Assembly: GCF_963576545.1 (NCBI RefSeq)
Contig: NC_083648.1
Location: forward strand, 19,019,154-19,083,153
DNA from: Limanda limanda
Taxonomy: Eukaryota > Chordata > Actinopteri > Pleuronectiformes > Pleuronectidae
Direction of reading: 5' to 3'
DNA length: 64,000 nucleotides
The position numbers were made by a program, and so were the translations under genes. The notes under the pieces were generated by a model, which was given only the letters and a program-made list of their open reading frames with translations, was not told the origin of the DNA and did not search any database. Positions 23,901 to 35,499 of this stretch are shown piece after piece. Positions within the stretch are counted from its first letter, which is position 1. Each line of letters begins with the position of its first letter.

Positions 23901-25391
23901 TCATTTTTATTTATTTTATAGAAAAACATTTGACTTATCTCTGCCAAACATGTTGTATTTTCATTAGCATTTTTCTGTTAATGCAGGATTACGGAAACAA
24001 CTACTGGATGGATTTCCATTAAACATTTTGGGCAGATGTGTTATGAGTTGGTTAGAACCCATTAAATTGGGGCGCAGATCCGTAGCAGGAACATTTTTTT
24101 TAAACTCTCTTTAACATTGTTGCATTTTTGACCATTTTCCTCAGAGAATAATCCATGGATCTTGATGGAAATGATCAGGCATGTTTAGGGAACTGATATT
24201 TAGGAGTGTGTGTATTATTGATCTAGTGCTTCATAAGGCTTCATAAGGGGACTGCTGGGTCTTGGCGGACCCATGCACTCTACTGAATGACATTCCAGTG
24301 CACGTGTATCCATCTTTGACCAACTGTAATGCAGTTTTACTAACTGTTAGTAAAAGAATAAGCATGTGTGTTCAAGATGTCCCTGTTCTGGATTGACGAT
24401 ATGAAAACACACACACACACCCTGCACCTTCAGTCCAGAACAGTATGAGTTGTCTAAAAGATATCACTCCAGGAAATCTGACCAATTAACAACACCAAGC
24501 GATTCAATTCAATTCAAACAACTTTATTAATCCCATGGGGGCAATCATTCATTTGGAATTTGAAACGGCTTTTACGAAAAACATGATCAGACATGTACAA
24601 GATACAAGGGAGCTAAATGAAGTATATGAAAGATAAATATAGAATAAATATCAAAGTTGCAGACAGTAAAGAAGTGAAAAAAAAAAGATAAAAATAGATC
24701 AATGACAAAGAAAGCAAGGATTTAAAGAATTTATGTACCGACAGATTGCAGGAGGGATTTGAAGTACAAGCAGGCGACATGACATCCTGATGGCAACATG
24801 TAAAACTTACTGGTTAGAACATTTTCAGGAGACAATATATACTCTGTGCTTTCCAGAGTGTTTTTGGTTAAAAAAGAAATGAGATCTTTTTAACTACTGT
24901 GATCATAGAACAGATTTTTACAATATTGTTCAGGCTGATTTCTACGATTTGTTGAAAAAATTTATTATATTCAGAGTGCTATGAATTATGAATTAGGTCC
25001 TGATCCTTTGACTAATGCTCTTCATTCTCTCTCCGTGTGCGTCTGTGTCACAGATGAGGGCCAGAGCGTGTGCGGCTCACCTGTCGACATGCAGGGCCGT
25101 CGACTCGGTGACGTGGGCATCCAGCTGCGGACGTTATGTCACCAGACTCTGGGCTCCTGGGACTACATTTTCTTTATCGCCATCGGCTTCATCATCTTTG
25201 CTGCCGGCACCGTGTCGGCCTGGGTGATGGGCGTCATAATGGTGCTCTACGAGCGCTACATCAAGAAAAAAGATGAACGGCTCGAAGTGGACGAGGACGA
25301 GGAGGGGGAAGAAACCACTGAGACGGGCCACACCTCGCGGGCCAGGAGTGACCATGGCAACGGGAATTTAAAAACCTTGCACAATGTTTAA
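17296..25391 (+). CDS. lrrc52: Leucine-rich repeat protein 52, Slo-channel gamma subunit, two coding exons
   Basis: LRRC52 and its relatives LRRC26, 38 and 55 are auxiliary gamma subunits that shift voltage gating of BK/Slo3 potassium channels; mammalian LRRC52 acts with Slo3 in sperm. Exons 17296-17947 and 25054-25391 join in phase 1 to give 329 residues. There is a signal peptide (about 1-28), an LRR N-cap ([10 protein letters not shown], from C35), about five to six leucine-rich repeats, an LRR C-cap starting NPWSCEC, a short ectodomain stem, and a membrane span at about 255-282 ([20 protein letters not shown]). That span is almost the human LRRC52 sequence. The cytoplasmic tail is basic, then acidic ([10 protein letters not shown]). 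The exon 1 donor is GTCCTA, a weak site, but it is the one that closes the frame. The intron is 7.1 kb. Synteny with mgst3 favours lrrc52 over its paralogs. Confidence 0.93.
18106..18370 (+). repeat. Tandem duplication of about 145 bp in the lrrc52 intron
   Basis: Two consecutive copies share 'AAACTATTGGT.TTTTTCTGG', 'CTCAATAACTGGTCTGTATC' and 'TCTTTTCATTTTATATTTAA'. The second copy starts near 18253, and the start of a third follows at 18352. Confidence 0.85.
19985..20925. repeat. CA-rich cluster in the lrrc52 intron
   Basis: A long CA array lies at about 19997-20082, with shorter ones at about 20231-20255 and 20897-20925. Between them is ordinary intron sequence. The frames around them are low complexity. 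Confidence 0.85.
21525..21900 (-). mobile_element. C-terminal fragment of a retrotransposon-like reading frame
   Basis: The minus strand reads [20 protein letters not shown], then '[20 protein letters not shown]', '[17 protein letters not shown]' and 'IVNRNICVW'. This is a cysteine-bearing tail that I associate with a repeated fish retrotransposon-like protein. It is truncated on both sides and lies inside the lrrc52 intron on the opposite strand. The class assignment is tentative. Confidence 0.5.
22001..22116. repeat. Nested AT-rich palindrome
   Basis: The outer arms are ATTTTAATTGCCTCT (22001-22015) and its exact reverse complement (22102-22116). Inside, 22032-22073 is a nearly perfect palindrome centred on a TA run (TGTTATATAAAGATG..CATCTTTATATAACA). 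It could be a small foldback element or MITE. Confidence 0.75.
23960..24310 (+). repeat. Dispersed fish repeat in the lrrc52 intron
   Basis: It contains 'GGATTTCCATTAAAC..TGGG', 'GAACCCATTAAATTGGGGCG', 'CAGAGAATAATCCATGGATC' and 'CTACTGAATGACATTCCAGT'. These words are familiar from a widespread fish interspersed repeat. The block at 3466-3745 is a second, more decayed copy. Confidence 0.6.
24495..24700 (+). repeat. Probable LINE/SINE tail fragment
   Basis: An (ATTCA)n start is followed by 'AACTTTATTAATCCCATGGG' and 'GGCAATCATTCATTTGG', the style of a fish retroelement 3' end. It lies about 350 bases upstream of lrrc52 exon 2. Confidence 0.45.
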
Positions 25392-28300
25392 AAGATGACG
25401 CCATGGATACCCGTCAGTGCCTCCTGTCAACTTCCAGGACAGTCTGTGAAGTCCAATTAAAGCCCAGAGTCTGTTTAACAGGCTCCGCTCTGAGAGAGAG
25501 GAGAGAGGACTCGTCAGATAGAGGGAATGTCATTCTACTCATCTGTAGTGGGCTTTCAGGTGATGTAACACACTCTGGCTGCCATAATGGTGGTCTGTGA
25601 AACATTTGAGTGGGAAGTGGTCATCCCTGCAGAAAGAAATCAGTAAAGGTGGTTATCAATGTTCTGAAATAACAGGTTGGTATAACATGAGATATTTGAA
25701 AAACATGCTCATTTTGGTTTATATACTAGAGTGATCTCATTTCCCACCGTAAGAAAATATTTTGACATTTGCAAAGATTAGTTTTCTTGTCAAGAGTAAA
25801 TAAGAAGATCAAAACTAAATAAAATTGAATCAATACAATTTTATTTGTATAGCCCATATTCACAAATCACAATTTGCCTCCAAGGAGCAACATCCTGTGA
25901 TCTTAACCCTCAACAAGAGGGAGGGAAAACTACCCAAGGAGAGAGTCGAAAAGTGTAGAAACCCAGAGAGAGTCACGTGTGAGGGATCCCTCTCCCAGGA
26001 CAGAGTGAAGTGCAATAGAGGAGGAAAGAGAAGCATGTGACATGTCCCCCGACAATCTAGGCCGATAGCAACATTACTAAGATTGAGATCAATTGAGACA
26101 AAAAACATGAAGCAGCAACTGTCCAAGGCTTCCACTGGAAAATAAAATTGTTTACCAACTTAAAAACTGAAATGAATCATTTATTCTTCAAATTGTTAAT
26201 TTAAATTTGTACTAACATAATTATTATAACATTACTTTTTTTTTTTTTTATTAAATTGTGTGTCACCACTTGAAGTCATTTCTTATAACGTTGGTCCAAC
26301 CTTTTTCCATGTAATGTAAAGTGTGGAAAACAGGCAGGAACAACCAGCCTGGCTCTGGGCTGAGGTAACACAATCCTCCTGCCAGCTGTTTCTCCATATT
26401 TCCAGCTTCTGCATGACACCACGTAAAGTTCACTTGCGGAAGCTTAACAGACAAATATGAGACTGGGGTCATTCTCCTCATCTGACGCTTTGCAGGAAGA
26501 AATAAATAGAAGCAGTTTACAAAAATGTCAAACTTTTTTCTTTTACTGCCATGTGGGTCCAGCCAAGAGCAGCAGAGGAACAGCAGGGCTCAGACCATCA
26601 ACCCACATAGACTGGTGTGAACTGTTAGTTTTTCCAAAGGATTTTGCCAAAAGGAAAAAATCGAATTACTCTGCACAAGAAACCATTGTTACTTTTTGTG
26701 ACCACAGGGCCTTTTCCTAAAATTATAGGTCTGGAAAGACTGGAGTAAACTATTTTCCCCCATATATGTTAGGCATATGTGGAAAATTCGGTTTTATCCA
26801 ATTTCCCAAATATTTTACTTAAAATATTACAAATAGGAGGCAAATTAATCAAAATCAAGTGTATTTCTAGCCCACTCATGAAGCAGTGTTTTCACACAAA
26901 AAGATTCACCCATAGACCTCCATGATGGCCCCAAGCAAGGGTAAGAGAATTGTGACGCAGCTTCACAACATCTTTGTTAAACTTAAAGTGTTGCTGTCAT
27001 TCTACTCATTCGTATGAACGGTGGGGGTTAAATGCATTTATATAATCCATTTATGTCCCTGTAGATGAGTTAAAGTCAGAGTGTGTGATGTAGCTTTGTG
27101 TGTGGCTGAGCTTTTGCCGACACCAGTGTGACAATCTGTGCTCCGACATGTGTGCGGTTTTGTGGTGACAGTTCAACCTCCCCTCAGTTACTCTCTCACG
27201 AAACTGAAGTCAAGGTGTACGTGCTGAGGAACCACAGTATGGAGAGCCAACTCGTGCCATCTGCTGAGGACTGCTTTGGCAGCTGGCCCCCTGCTGGATG
27301 GCAAGTTATCGGGACTGTGCGATAATTGATTTATGCCTTCGTGTCTCTGTGTTGGGTTGCTAGTTTGAGTGCAGTGCCCTGTCTGTCTGTGTCTGCATGC
27401 TATGTTGATGCACCGAAAAGCCTTATGAGATGTGTATAAACTGTGAGACCGACCTGTTCATGTAAGTAAATAAAGAAAAGGAATATATGGCAATATACAA
27501 AAGATCTATAAATGTGTAATTTTTGTATTTTTGGAACAAATGTGAAAAGTGTTCAGTAAATCCCGGTTTTATTCATTCATTCATTTGATTTACAAAGATT
27601 TACAGCAATAAGACAGGTCAGGAAGGAATTTGTTCCTTGAATAGCTCAAATAACCAAATTTCACACACACAGATGTCAGTCCACAAAATGTATCAGATTT
27701 TCCCATCAAAATCTCTGCATTATATCTTGAGAAATTAACCGAAGTGGGAAAAAAACATCTTAATTGAATCCACTCAATAAATGAAGTTGTCCTTCTTCGG
27801 CCCATACCTCACCCTTCCACCAAAACTCAATAATATCCAGTTTAGTTTAATCGTCCTAAAAACAGTGATGAAAATATAACCCTCTTGGTGGAGGTAAATA
27901 TCATTCAGTTGTGATATCAGCCCCTGCTGTGTGTGAGGTTTACCTTTATTTTTGCTTGTTTTTATTTGGATGTACCATTTCACTGACTGTGACACTGACT
28001 GTTATGAGCTGAAAATGTTTCAGGAAAGAAACAAAACTCTTGTTGGATAAGGGAAGTCCAAAGGTGGCTACACTTAAATGCTATCGCGTGTGTGTCTGTG
28101 CGCGTGTCTGTGTGCAATTGGTTGTGTATCAGAATAATTTACTTGATTTGAGAACACAGAAGAACCTTTTGGGGACCTGAGAACGAGGGCATTCTCTTAA
28201 AATGTTGTGCCAGCAATTTTTCCCCTCCTATTGTGCTGTGCATATTTTACTTGATGCACATTTTACTCTGAAACTGTTTGCATTGTAAAGCTTGGATGTA

Positions 28301-30312
28301 TGTATGTCCAAGTTATTTTTGAAACTGTGCTCGCAAAGGAGAACGGACTCTTTTCACGAGGACATTTGGACATGTTGCAGTTAGACAAGCACAGGTGTAA
28401 ATAATGGATTTGACTGTGTCTGAGATCCATGTAACTGCTTCACTTTCAGAGTCCCAGTGTTGTGCATGCATGGGACACACAAAGATTGGAGGCATTATTC
28501 ACTTCTTTTTGTAAAACATGTGCAGGCAAAAAAAAGCTCTTATACTGGTATTATGTGACTTTTACCTATTAAACTTTTGGACTGTGCGTAACAGGTTGTG
28601 AGGCTGTAACTGTGTCATAATGCAATTGTGAGGAATTGGATTATTTGCATGTAAAGTTATTTATTTGTGCAATGAGAAGGTGGTGAAGATTCCACACCAT
28701 CAGTTTTTCACATATTCTCTCACACTCACATGCCAGAATGGACTAAATTCATAACAAATTCTCTCACCATTATATACCATTTTACATGAGACATTTTGAC
28801 TTTGATAACGTTAAAAAATATAATTGTAATTAATAACATAAATTATTTAATACATCTAATAAATACTAGCTCAGAGACACGGCTTACTCAATTAATTTAA
28901 AATGGGAGTTATACCTGATGGAATTAATCTTACTTTTCCTGCCAGTTTGATGGGTCTAAATTTCGCTTTTACTCACCTGATATAAGATACTAAGGAATGA
29001 ATCTGGTGTGTGTGATTATACATTGTTGCCTGCATTCCATTATATTACATAAGGCAGTGATCCAATTTCAAAGCAGAAACTATGCTTGTGCCGAGCTAAG
29101 CATAGCACACATAGCTGAATGCTAAAAGTGTCAATCAAAAATAATGACCCCTACTGTACCTGTCAGTCTCCCACAAGCTGTTTCAGTCTGCTGAGCACTT
29201 CAGCCGGTGGTTGCTGGTTTGCTCTCATGTCTCTGGGTGTCATTTCTGCATGGGTTGCTGCAGTATATGCAAAAGCTAATATGAATGTCTATTGACGTCA
29301 GTGTGCTTAACCCTCATATCTACATACGGTGCATTTGTATGGCAGATCTCAGCTGTGAGAGTGTACTACAGTACATTCTGCTGTAAGCACACCGATAAGG
29401 CCATGCCATGCCACAGGCAAGGGTGCAGGGTGTGGCCTGGAAATAGGATAGCAGGCGGATCTAATTCATGCTAGCGCGGTGAGACAGATGGAATGACAAG
29501 GGATACCCACAAGTCTCGGTTTCATAATAAAAATTGGCTTAGTTGCAGTTCTCATGCACCTCTCACAACTCTGTATTGACAGATCTGGCAAACCATGCAG
29601 CCTCTGTATGACTGAATACGCTTTTAACAGTATATATTGAGTAATACACTGAACTAACTGGATGAATTTCAATGTTCTGCGCTTTTTACTCCCCCACATG
29701 TCAGAATTACCCTGTATGGAGGCACATGTATGAAATGTGCTCGGTTGCACAGAGACAAAAGCATCAGTTCTGCCTCCAGAGCCGACTCCAACACATATCG
29801 CCTCTCATTACAATGTTCTGTGTGAAGGCTTGGGGAGAAGTGCTCTGTGTGCACTACAATACAGACACCAACCAGAACAGCATCTTCCCACATCATCAGA
29901 AGAACAAAATCTACAATTCAAATGAGGGAGACTGTTCGGGAAATTTGCTTATTAGCTTTCTTACAGAGAGATGAGAAGGTTTATACAGTTCTCTCTTCTG
30001 TGTGTATGGTACATACGAGACCAGAAGTAACAGCCAATTAGCTTAGAGTAACAGAAAACCTGGTTCTGTCCAAAGGTAGGATAAATGCCCCCACCAGCAC
30101 ATCTGAGGCTCAGCAGTGAACAGATGTATATCTTGTTTGTTTAATACATATAAAACAAAGTGTAAAATCAACATATTGTCGTTATCTGAAGAAATAAGTC
30201 ATGGCCTATTACCGAAGAGCATTTCGAGAAAATTCATAATATTATAAGAATAAAGTTGTTGTTGAGAAGAGAGTTAGGTTGCAAGATTCTTCTCTTGGAT
30301 ATGCTGGGATGC
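25392..30312. other. 3' flank of lrrc52 and intergenic sequence without a recognised gene
   Basis: The lrrc52 3' untranslated region starts here. A dispersed repeat occupies about 25826-26080 ('TTTTATTTGTATAGCCCATA', 'TTCACAAATCACAA'). The rest is AT-rich with no exon I can support. An AATAAA occurs near 27469. The final 120 bases before 30313 are an AT-rich 'ATAATATTATAAGAATAAAG' stretch that resumes beyond 44941 on the far side of the composite element. Confidence 0.5.
25826..26080 (+). repeat. Dispersed retroelement-like repeat
   Basis: It begins 'CAATACAATTTTATTTGTAT' and continues 'AGCCCATATTCACAAATCAC', 'AACCCTCAACAAGAGGGAGG' and 'GGGATCCCTCTCCCAGGACA', a familiar fish interspersed repeat. 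The overlapping open frames on both strands are not genes. Confidence 0.6.
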
Positions 30313-31961
30313 ATCATCAGCAGAGATGGGCAGTATTTCTATTACTTGTATTTGAAATACGTATTTCAACTACTTTGAGTATTTTGTAATTTGTATTTGA
30401 TAGGGCCGATAAAAAATCTAACGTAATTTGTAACAAAATACTTTAGAGTGAAGTAATTTTGTATTTGAAATACTCAAGATACTTTCTCCACGAATCCAAA
30501 AACAATTCACGAGTTCACCCATTCTTCAAATGCGCTGGCTACCACCACGATTGTCAGGAGAAAGGAGGCGAATCCACCAGTTTATGCTCCATTCAGCTGA
30601 AGATCTTGGCCTGGTGGCAGAGAGTGAAACGGCTTCCTCCAGCCTCCAAGATGATGAGGAAGATGACTCCTTTGTTTTCTCAGCTGAAGAAACTCAAGTC
30701 CAGGAAAGACAGGAGATCACAAGCCACAGCAAAGCTGAGTTAGAGACCCTTCGTTTTCTGGAGGACACCAGAAAAGACCTGCTTTCTCTTCAGCAGTAAC
30801 CACTTATCAAGCTCCTTTTTGTTTGATTTAACACAACCCTCCCCTCTTCAGCTCCGGTTGAGAGACTGTTCTCGTTTGCAGGAATAATTTTCCATCCGCA
30901 CAGGAGGCGGTTACCAACAGAAATATTTGAAAAGGGAGTTGTTCTTAAAGGCAACTAAACTGGCTACTCAGTGGTTGGGTCTCAAGAACCAAAATGGAAG
31001 GATTATCATGTCATAAGGATGTAAGTGTGAACCTGTATGAGACACTTAACATTTTAATATGGAACTATGTGGCCTACCATGCCACTGGCCAAGGTACAGT
31101 AAAAGAGAAGTAAGTAGGCTACCTGTTCACTTTTGTATTGATTTGCTTTTTACCTTTTATTTGTTTTCATTTTTCTGTGCAGAACTTGATGTACAGTAAT
31201 TTATTTAGGCTCTTTACCTGTGTAAAACTGGTTTTAATTCTATATTTTGCTTTTATAGTATACATAGGCCTTATGTGTGATGCTATTCATATGTGATGAA
31301 TAATTTCTTGTTGATACAAAGCCAAAGTTTATGGGCTATTAAGTCCCATTAATATATACACTACAGTTCAAAAGTTTGGGGTCACAAATAAAAGCAATGT
31401 TTCAATGAAGATAACATTAAATTAATCAGAAATACACTCTATCCCTTGTTAATGTGGTAAATGATTATTCTCGGTGGAAACGTCTTGTTTTTAATGATAT
31501 ATCTACATAGATGTATAGAGGACCATTTCCATCAACTATCACTCCAGTGTTCTAATGGTACATTGTGTTTGCTAATCACCTTAGAAAATTAATGGATGAT
31601 TAGAAAATCCTTGAAAACCCTTGTGCAATTATGTTAGCACAGCTGAAAACTGTTTAGCTGTTGAGAGAAGCTATAAAACTGAACTTCCTTTGAGCTAGTT
31701 GAGTATCTGGAGCATCACATTTGTGGGTTTGATTATACTCTCAAAATGTCCAGAAAAAGAGAACTTTCATGTGAAACTCGCCAGTCTATTCTTGTTCTTA
31801 GAAATGATGGCTATTTCATGCGAGAAATTGAGAGGAAACTGAAAATGTCCTACAACGGTGTGAACTACTCCCTTCCCTTCAGAGAACAGCACAACAGGGT
31901 CTAACCAGAGTAGAAGGAGAAGTGGGGGGGGGGGTTGCACAACTCAGCAAAAAGACAAGTA

Positions 31962-33453
31962 CACTCCTGATCAAAATCTTAAGACCAGTTAAAAAATTCC
32001 ATGAATTTGCATTTTGCACTGTTGAATCTTAGGAAGGTTTTAAGTAGAGTTTCAAAATGCAAAAATAACAAGAGCCCAAAAGTTGTGAGCAGGCAATTTA
32101 TTGAAAACAACAATTTAACTGAAGTAGGCTGTTCATCAGCTGATCAAAAGTTTAAGACCACAGCTCAAAAAAAAAAAAAAACCTCCTAAAACAGAAATTA
32201 AAGTGTCAAAATTATTGTTGATCACTTCAAAAATTCGTTTTGGCATGCTTGATGCAAGTGTTTCCAAAAGGCTAGTGCGAATGTTGCGCCAAGTGTTGAA
32301 GATGGCCTCACGAAGGGCATCCACTGTCTGGAACTGAAGTCCATTTTTGTAAACTTCCCTTGCCATCCATCCCCAAATGTTCTCAATTGGATTAAGATCA
32401 GGGGAACACGCAGGATGGTCCAAAAGAGTGATGTTATTCTCCTGGAAAAAAACTCTTGGTCAGACGGGCATTGTGAATTGGAGCGTTGTCCTGCTGAAAA
32501 ACCCAGTCGTTACCACACAGACGAGGGCCCTCAGTCATGAGGGATGCCCGCTGCAACATCTCCACATAGCCAGCTGCTGTTTGACGCCCCTGCACAACCT
32601 GGAGCTCCATTGTTCCATTGAAGGAAAAAGCACCCCAGATCATGATGGCGCCCCCTCCACTGTGCCGCGTAGAAAACATCTCAGGTGGCATCTCCTTGTC
32701 ATGCCAGTAACGTTGGAAGCCATCAGGACCATCAAGGTTAAACTTTTTCTCGTCAGAGAATAAAACTTTCTTCCACCTTTGAATGTCCCATGTTTGGTGC
32801 TCCCTTGCAAAGTCTAAACGGGCAATTTTGTGGCGTTGAAGGAGACGTGGCCTTTGAAGACGTTTCTTGTTTTTGAAGCCCTTCCTTCGCAGATGCCGTC
32901 TGATGGTTATTGGGCTGCAGTCAGCACCAGTAATGGCCTTAATTTGGGACGAGGATCGTCCCGTGTCTTGACGGACAGCCATTCGGATCCTCCGGCTCAG
33001 CACTGGCGAGATTTTTTTGGGTCTACCACTTGATTTTTTTGTTCCATAACCCTGAGGATCTTTAAAGAAATGCAAAATGACTGTCTTACTGCGTCCAACC
33101 TCAGCAGCAATGGCACGTTGTGAGAGGCCTTGTTTATGCAGTTCAACAATCCTACCACGTTCAAAGACAGTGAGCTTTTTTGCCTTTGCCATCAAGAGAT
33201 CTTCACAGTGTGATTACTTGACAGATTTTGGCTTTTAAAGGCTGTGGTCTTAAACTTTTGATCAGCTGATGAACAGCCTATTTGAGTTAAATTGTTGTTT
33301 TCAATAAATTGCCTGCTCACAACTCTTGGTCTCTTGTTCCCATTTCTTCTTTTTGCATTTTGAAGCTCTACTTAGAACCTTCCTTAGATCCAACAGTGCA
33401 AAATGCAAATTCATGCAATTTTTTAACTGGTCTTAAGATTTTGATCAGGAGTG
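31962..33453 (-). mobile_element. Tc1-like element (inner), nearly intact, 1.49 kb
   Basis: The ends CACTCCTGATCAAAATCTTA and complement are flanked by TA. Inner direct repeats of the end sequence ('CTGATCAAAAGTTTAAGACC') lie about 170-200 bases inside each terminus (near 32138 and 33243), the IR/DR layout known from Sleeping Beauty-type elements. It is inserted in the transposase region of the outer Tc1 element and carries its own transposase frame on the minus strand. Confidence 0.92.
32136..33195 (-). pseudogene. Tc1 transposase with a single T-run frameshift
   Basis: The first frame (33195 to about 32434) has the paired helix-turn-helix DNA-binding region ([16 protein letters not shown]), the catalytic Asp in [16 protein letters not shown] and the second Asp in [12 protein letters not shown]. 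The third acidic residue, in HPACSPDLNPIENIWG, is in a second frame (32423-32136). Both frames would join if the seven-T run near 32440 were six. So the protein is complete apart from one homopolymer slip, which could also be a sequencing error. Confidence 0.85.
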
Positions 33454-34494
33454 TATATTAGAGTCTCTAGTTTGAGCAATAGACGCCTCACAGGTCCTCA
33501 ACTGGCAGTATCTTTGAGAAAGATGCTGGAAGAGGCCTGAGGCCATCTGTCAAGCATGGTGGAGGTCATGTGATGCTCTGGGGCTGCTTTGGTGCTGGTA
33601 CAGTGGGAGATTTGTACAAGGTAAAAGAGATTTTAAATAAGGAAGGCTATCACTCCATTTTGCAACGCCATGCCATAGCCTGTGGACAGCGCTTGATTGG
33701 AGCCAATTTCCTCCTACAACAGGACAATGACCCAAAGCACACCTCCAAACTATGCAAGAACTATTTAGGGAAGAAGCAGGCAGCTGGTACGCCGTCTGTA
33801 GTGGAGTGGCCAGCGCAGTCACCAGATCTCAACCCGTTGAGCTGCTGTGGGAGCAGCTTGTGCCCATCAAGCCAATCCAACTTGTGGGAGGGGCTTCAGG
33901 AAGCGTGGGCTGACATTTCTACAGATTACTTAAACAAATGAACAGCTAGAATGCCAAAGGTCTGCAATGCTGTAATTGCTGCAAATGGAGCATTCTTTGA
34001 CGAAAGCAAAGTTTGAAGAGCAAAATTAGTATTTCATATAAAAATCATTATTTCTAACCTTGTCAATGTCTTTATATTCATTTTGCATCTCATTTGATAA
34101 ATAAAAGTGTGACTTTTCATGGAAAACACAAGATTATCTTGGTGACCCCAAACTTTTGAACGGTAGTGTATATACATAATCAATCAAGTTGTTGTCTTTA
34201 ATAGCTTTGCTTAGTTACACTGACATTCTGTGACTGTTCTTCCTTTTTGTGGGGTTCACCAGAGCTGTGTGTACATTATATAGCCCAAACCTGAACGCTC
34301 TGCTATACCAAAATTTGAGAAAAAACGGAAAATCCAGAAAAAGTATTTCCTATATTTTAAATACAAAATGCATGTATTGTATTTTGTTACATTTTCTGGC
34401 ACCAGTATTTTGTATTTTATTTTGATACATTTATTTGAGGGGTATTTTGTATTTTGTATCAAAATACATTTGTGTGTATTTTTGCCCATCTCTG

Positions 34495-35207
34495 TGAACA
34501 GCGAGGTGATTCTCGCGGTGTACATAATAACCTTCGTGATTGGCTTCCCAGCCAACCTCCTGGCTCTCTATGCCTTCAGTGTCAAGATCCATGTCAAGGC
34601 AAATCCAACAGACATCCTGCTACTCAATCTGACCGTCTCCGACCTGCTCTTCTTGATCATCCTTCCTCTCAAGATGTATGAGGCAGATTTAGACATGAAT
34701 TGGAATCTGCCCCAGTTCCTGTGCTCCCTCACAGCCTTCATCTTCTTCTCCACCATCTACACCAGCTCCTTGTTGCTGATGGCTGTCAGTCTAGTTCGCT
34801 ACATTGCACTCGCCTTCCCTATCACCTATCATCGGCTGCACAAACCTGTGTATGCAGTAGTGATGGGTGCAGTCATTTGGCTGATCTCCTTTGCACACTG
34901 CAGTATACCTGCCATCGCCCTGAACCACCCATCTCTAGCCAAAGAAACCCTTGATGGCCAGGCCCATGCTTGCTTTACGAACTTTACGGAGAAGCAGCTG
35001 GATGTCCTCCTCCCGATACGTTTGGAGGTTTTCTTTTTTCTCTGCCTTGTACCTCTTGTAATTTGTGTTTACTGCTACGTGCAATGCATCTTGATCGTGT
35101 ACAGCCGCCCCAGGATATCCCGCATGCAGAAGCAGAAAGCCATCGGTATGGCCTTGGGGACTCTGGTGACGTGTCCGGCAGAACCCCAGAATTCTGTAAG
35201 TATATGA
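34495..35207 (+). pseudogene. Truncated copy of the fatty acid receptor-like GPCR
   Basis: Positions 34497-35166 line up without gaps with 40838-41507, and the reading frame is still open. Codons run from the second residue of the intact copy through helix 5 and the third intracellular loop. The start codon is replaced by the hAT right end at 34494. Helices 6 and 7 are missing, because sequence after 35166 departs from the intact copy; the distance to the downstream lim2 exon is 351 bases shorter than in the intact copy. The few substitutions indicate a recent duplicate. It cannot encode a seven-helix receptor. Confidence 0.9.
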
Positions 35208-35437
35208 TAATTGTTCTTATGCAATAAACTTATACTGTGAAACTTTTGAATATGGAACTTGTCTGAATTATTAACCTTTCCCATTTGGACCTTGAATTCA
35301 CGAACACAACGCCGGTCCGGGCGAGGACCGGGCTCAACAATATGCAAAATTCCAAATGTTATTATTTTACTATTTTCTCTATTTTTGAATGGGAATTCAA
35401 ATCATTTGCCCCCTTGACACAGTAGCTTGTGTTTCCT

Positions 35438-35499
35438 TTAACGCAGGCCAGCCACTCTTCTGCACGCATGCTTTCTGTAGGCACACATGTAGAATATAC
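35438..35499 (-). pseudogene. Orphan copy of the last lim2 exon
   Basis: It is the same length (62 bases) and position relative to the GPCR as the true last exon at 42130-42191. It reads IFYMCAYRKHACRRVAGLR then stop. The splice acceptor AG is gone (TGG where the real exon has CAG), and no other lim2 exon accompanies it. It was duplicated with the receptor gene. Confidence 0.85.

Larger units (their letters stand above)
31359..34168 (+). mobile_element. Tc1-like element (outer) at a TA site
   Basis: The ends CACTACAGTTCAAAAGTTTG and its complement CAAACTTTTGAACGGTAGTG are flanked by TA. The plus strand carries remnants of a Tc1 transposase. The N-terminal part starts at 31746 (MSRKRELSCETRQSILVLRN). 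The C-terminal part, near 33500-33941, has QQDNDPKHTSKLC and a WPAQSPDLNP motif of the DD34E site. The middle is interrupted by the second Tc1 element, and frameshifts inactivate it. Confidence 0.9.
30321..34494 (+). mobile_element. hAT element carrying two nested Tc1 elements
   Basis: The terminal inverted repeats are CAGAGATGGGCA and TGCCCATCTCTG. In 30500-30960 the plus strand encodes, across frameshifts, the end of a hAT transposase, including the dimerisation-region words [13 protein letters not shown] and [13 protein letters not shown]. The N-terminal two thirds are missing. A Tc1 element sits at 31359-34168. The right end at 34494 joins the fatty acid receptor pseudogene with no spacer. 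Confidence 0.85.

Noticed and set aside
34256..34555. Minus-strand frame across the hAT right end (also at 44694-44927)
   Set aside because: It lies in AT-rich transposon terminal sequence and is duplicated with it; no protein similarity.
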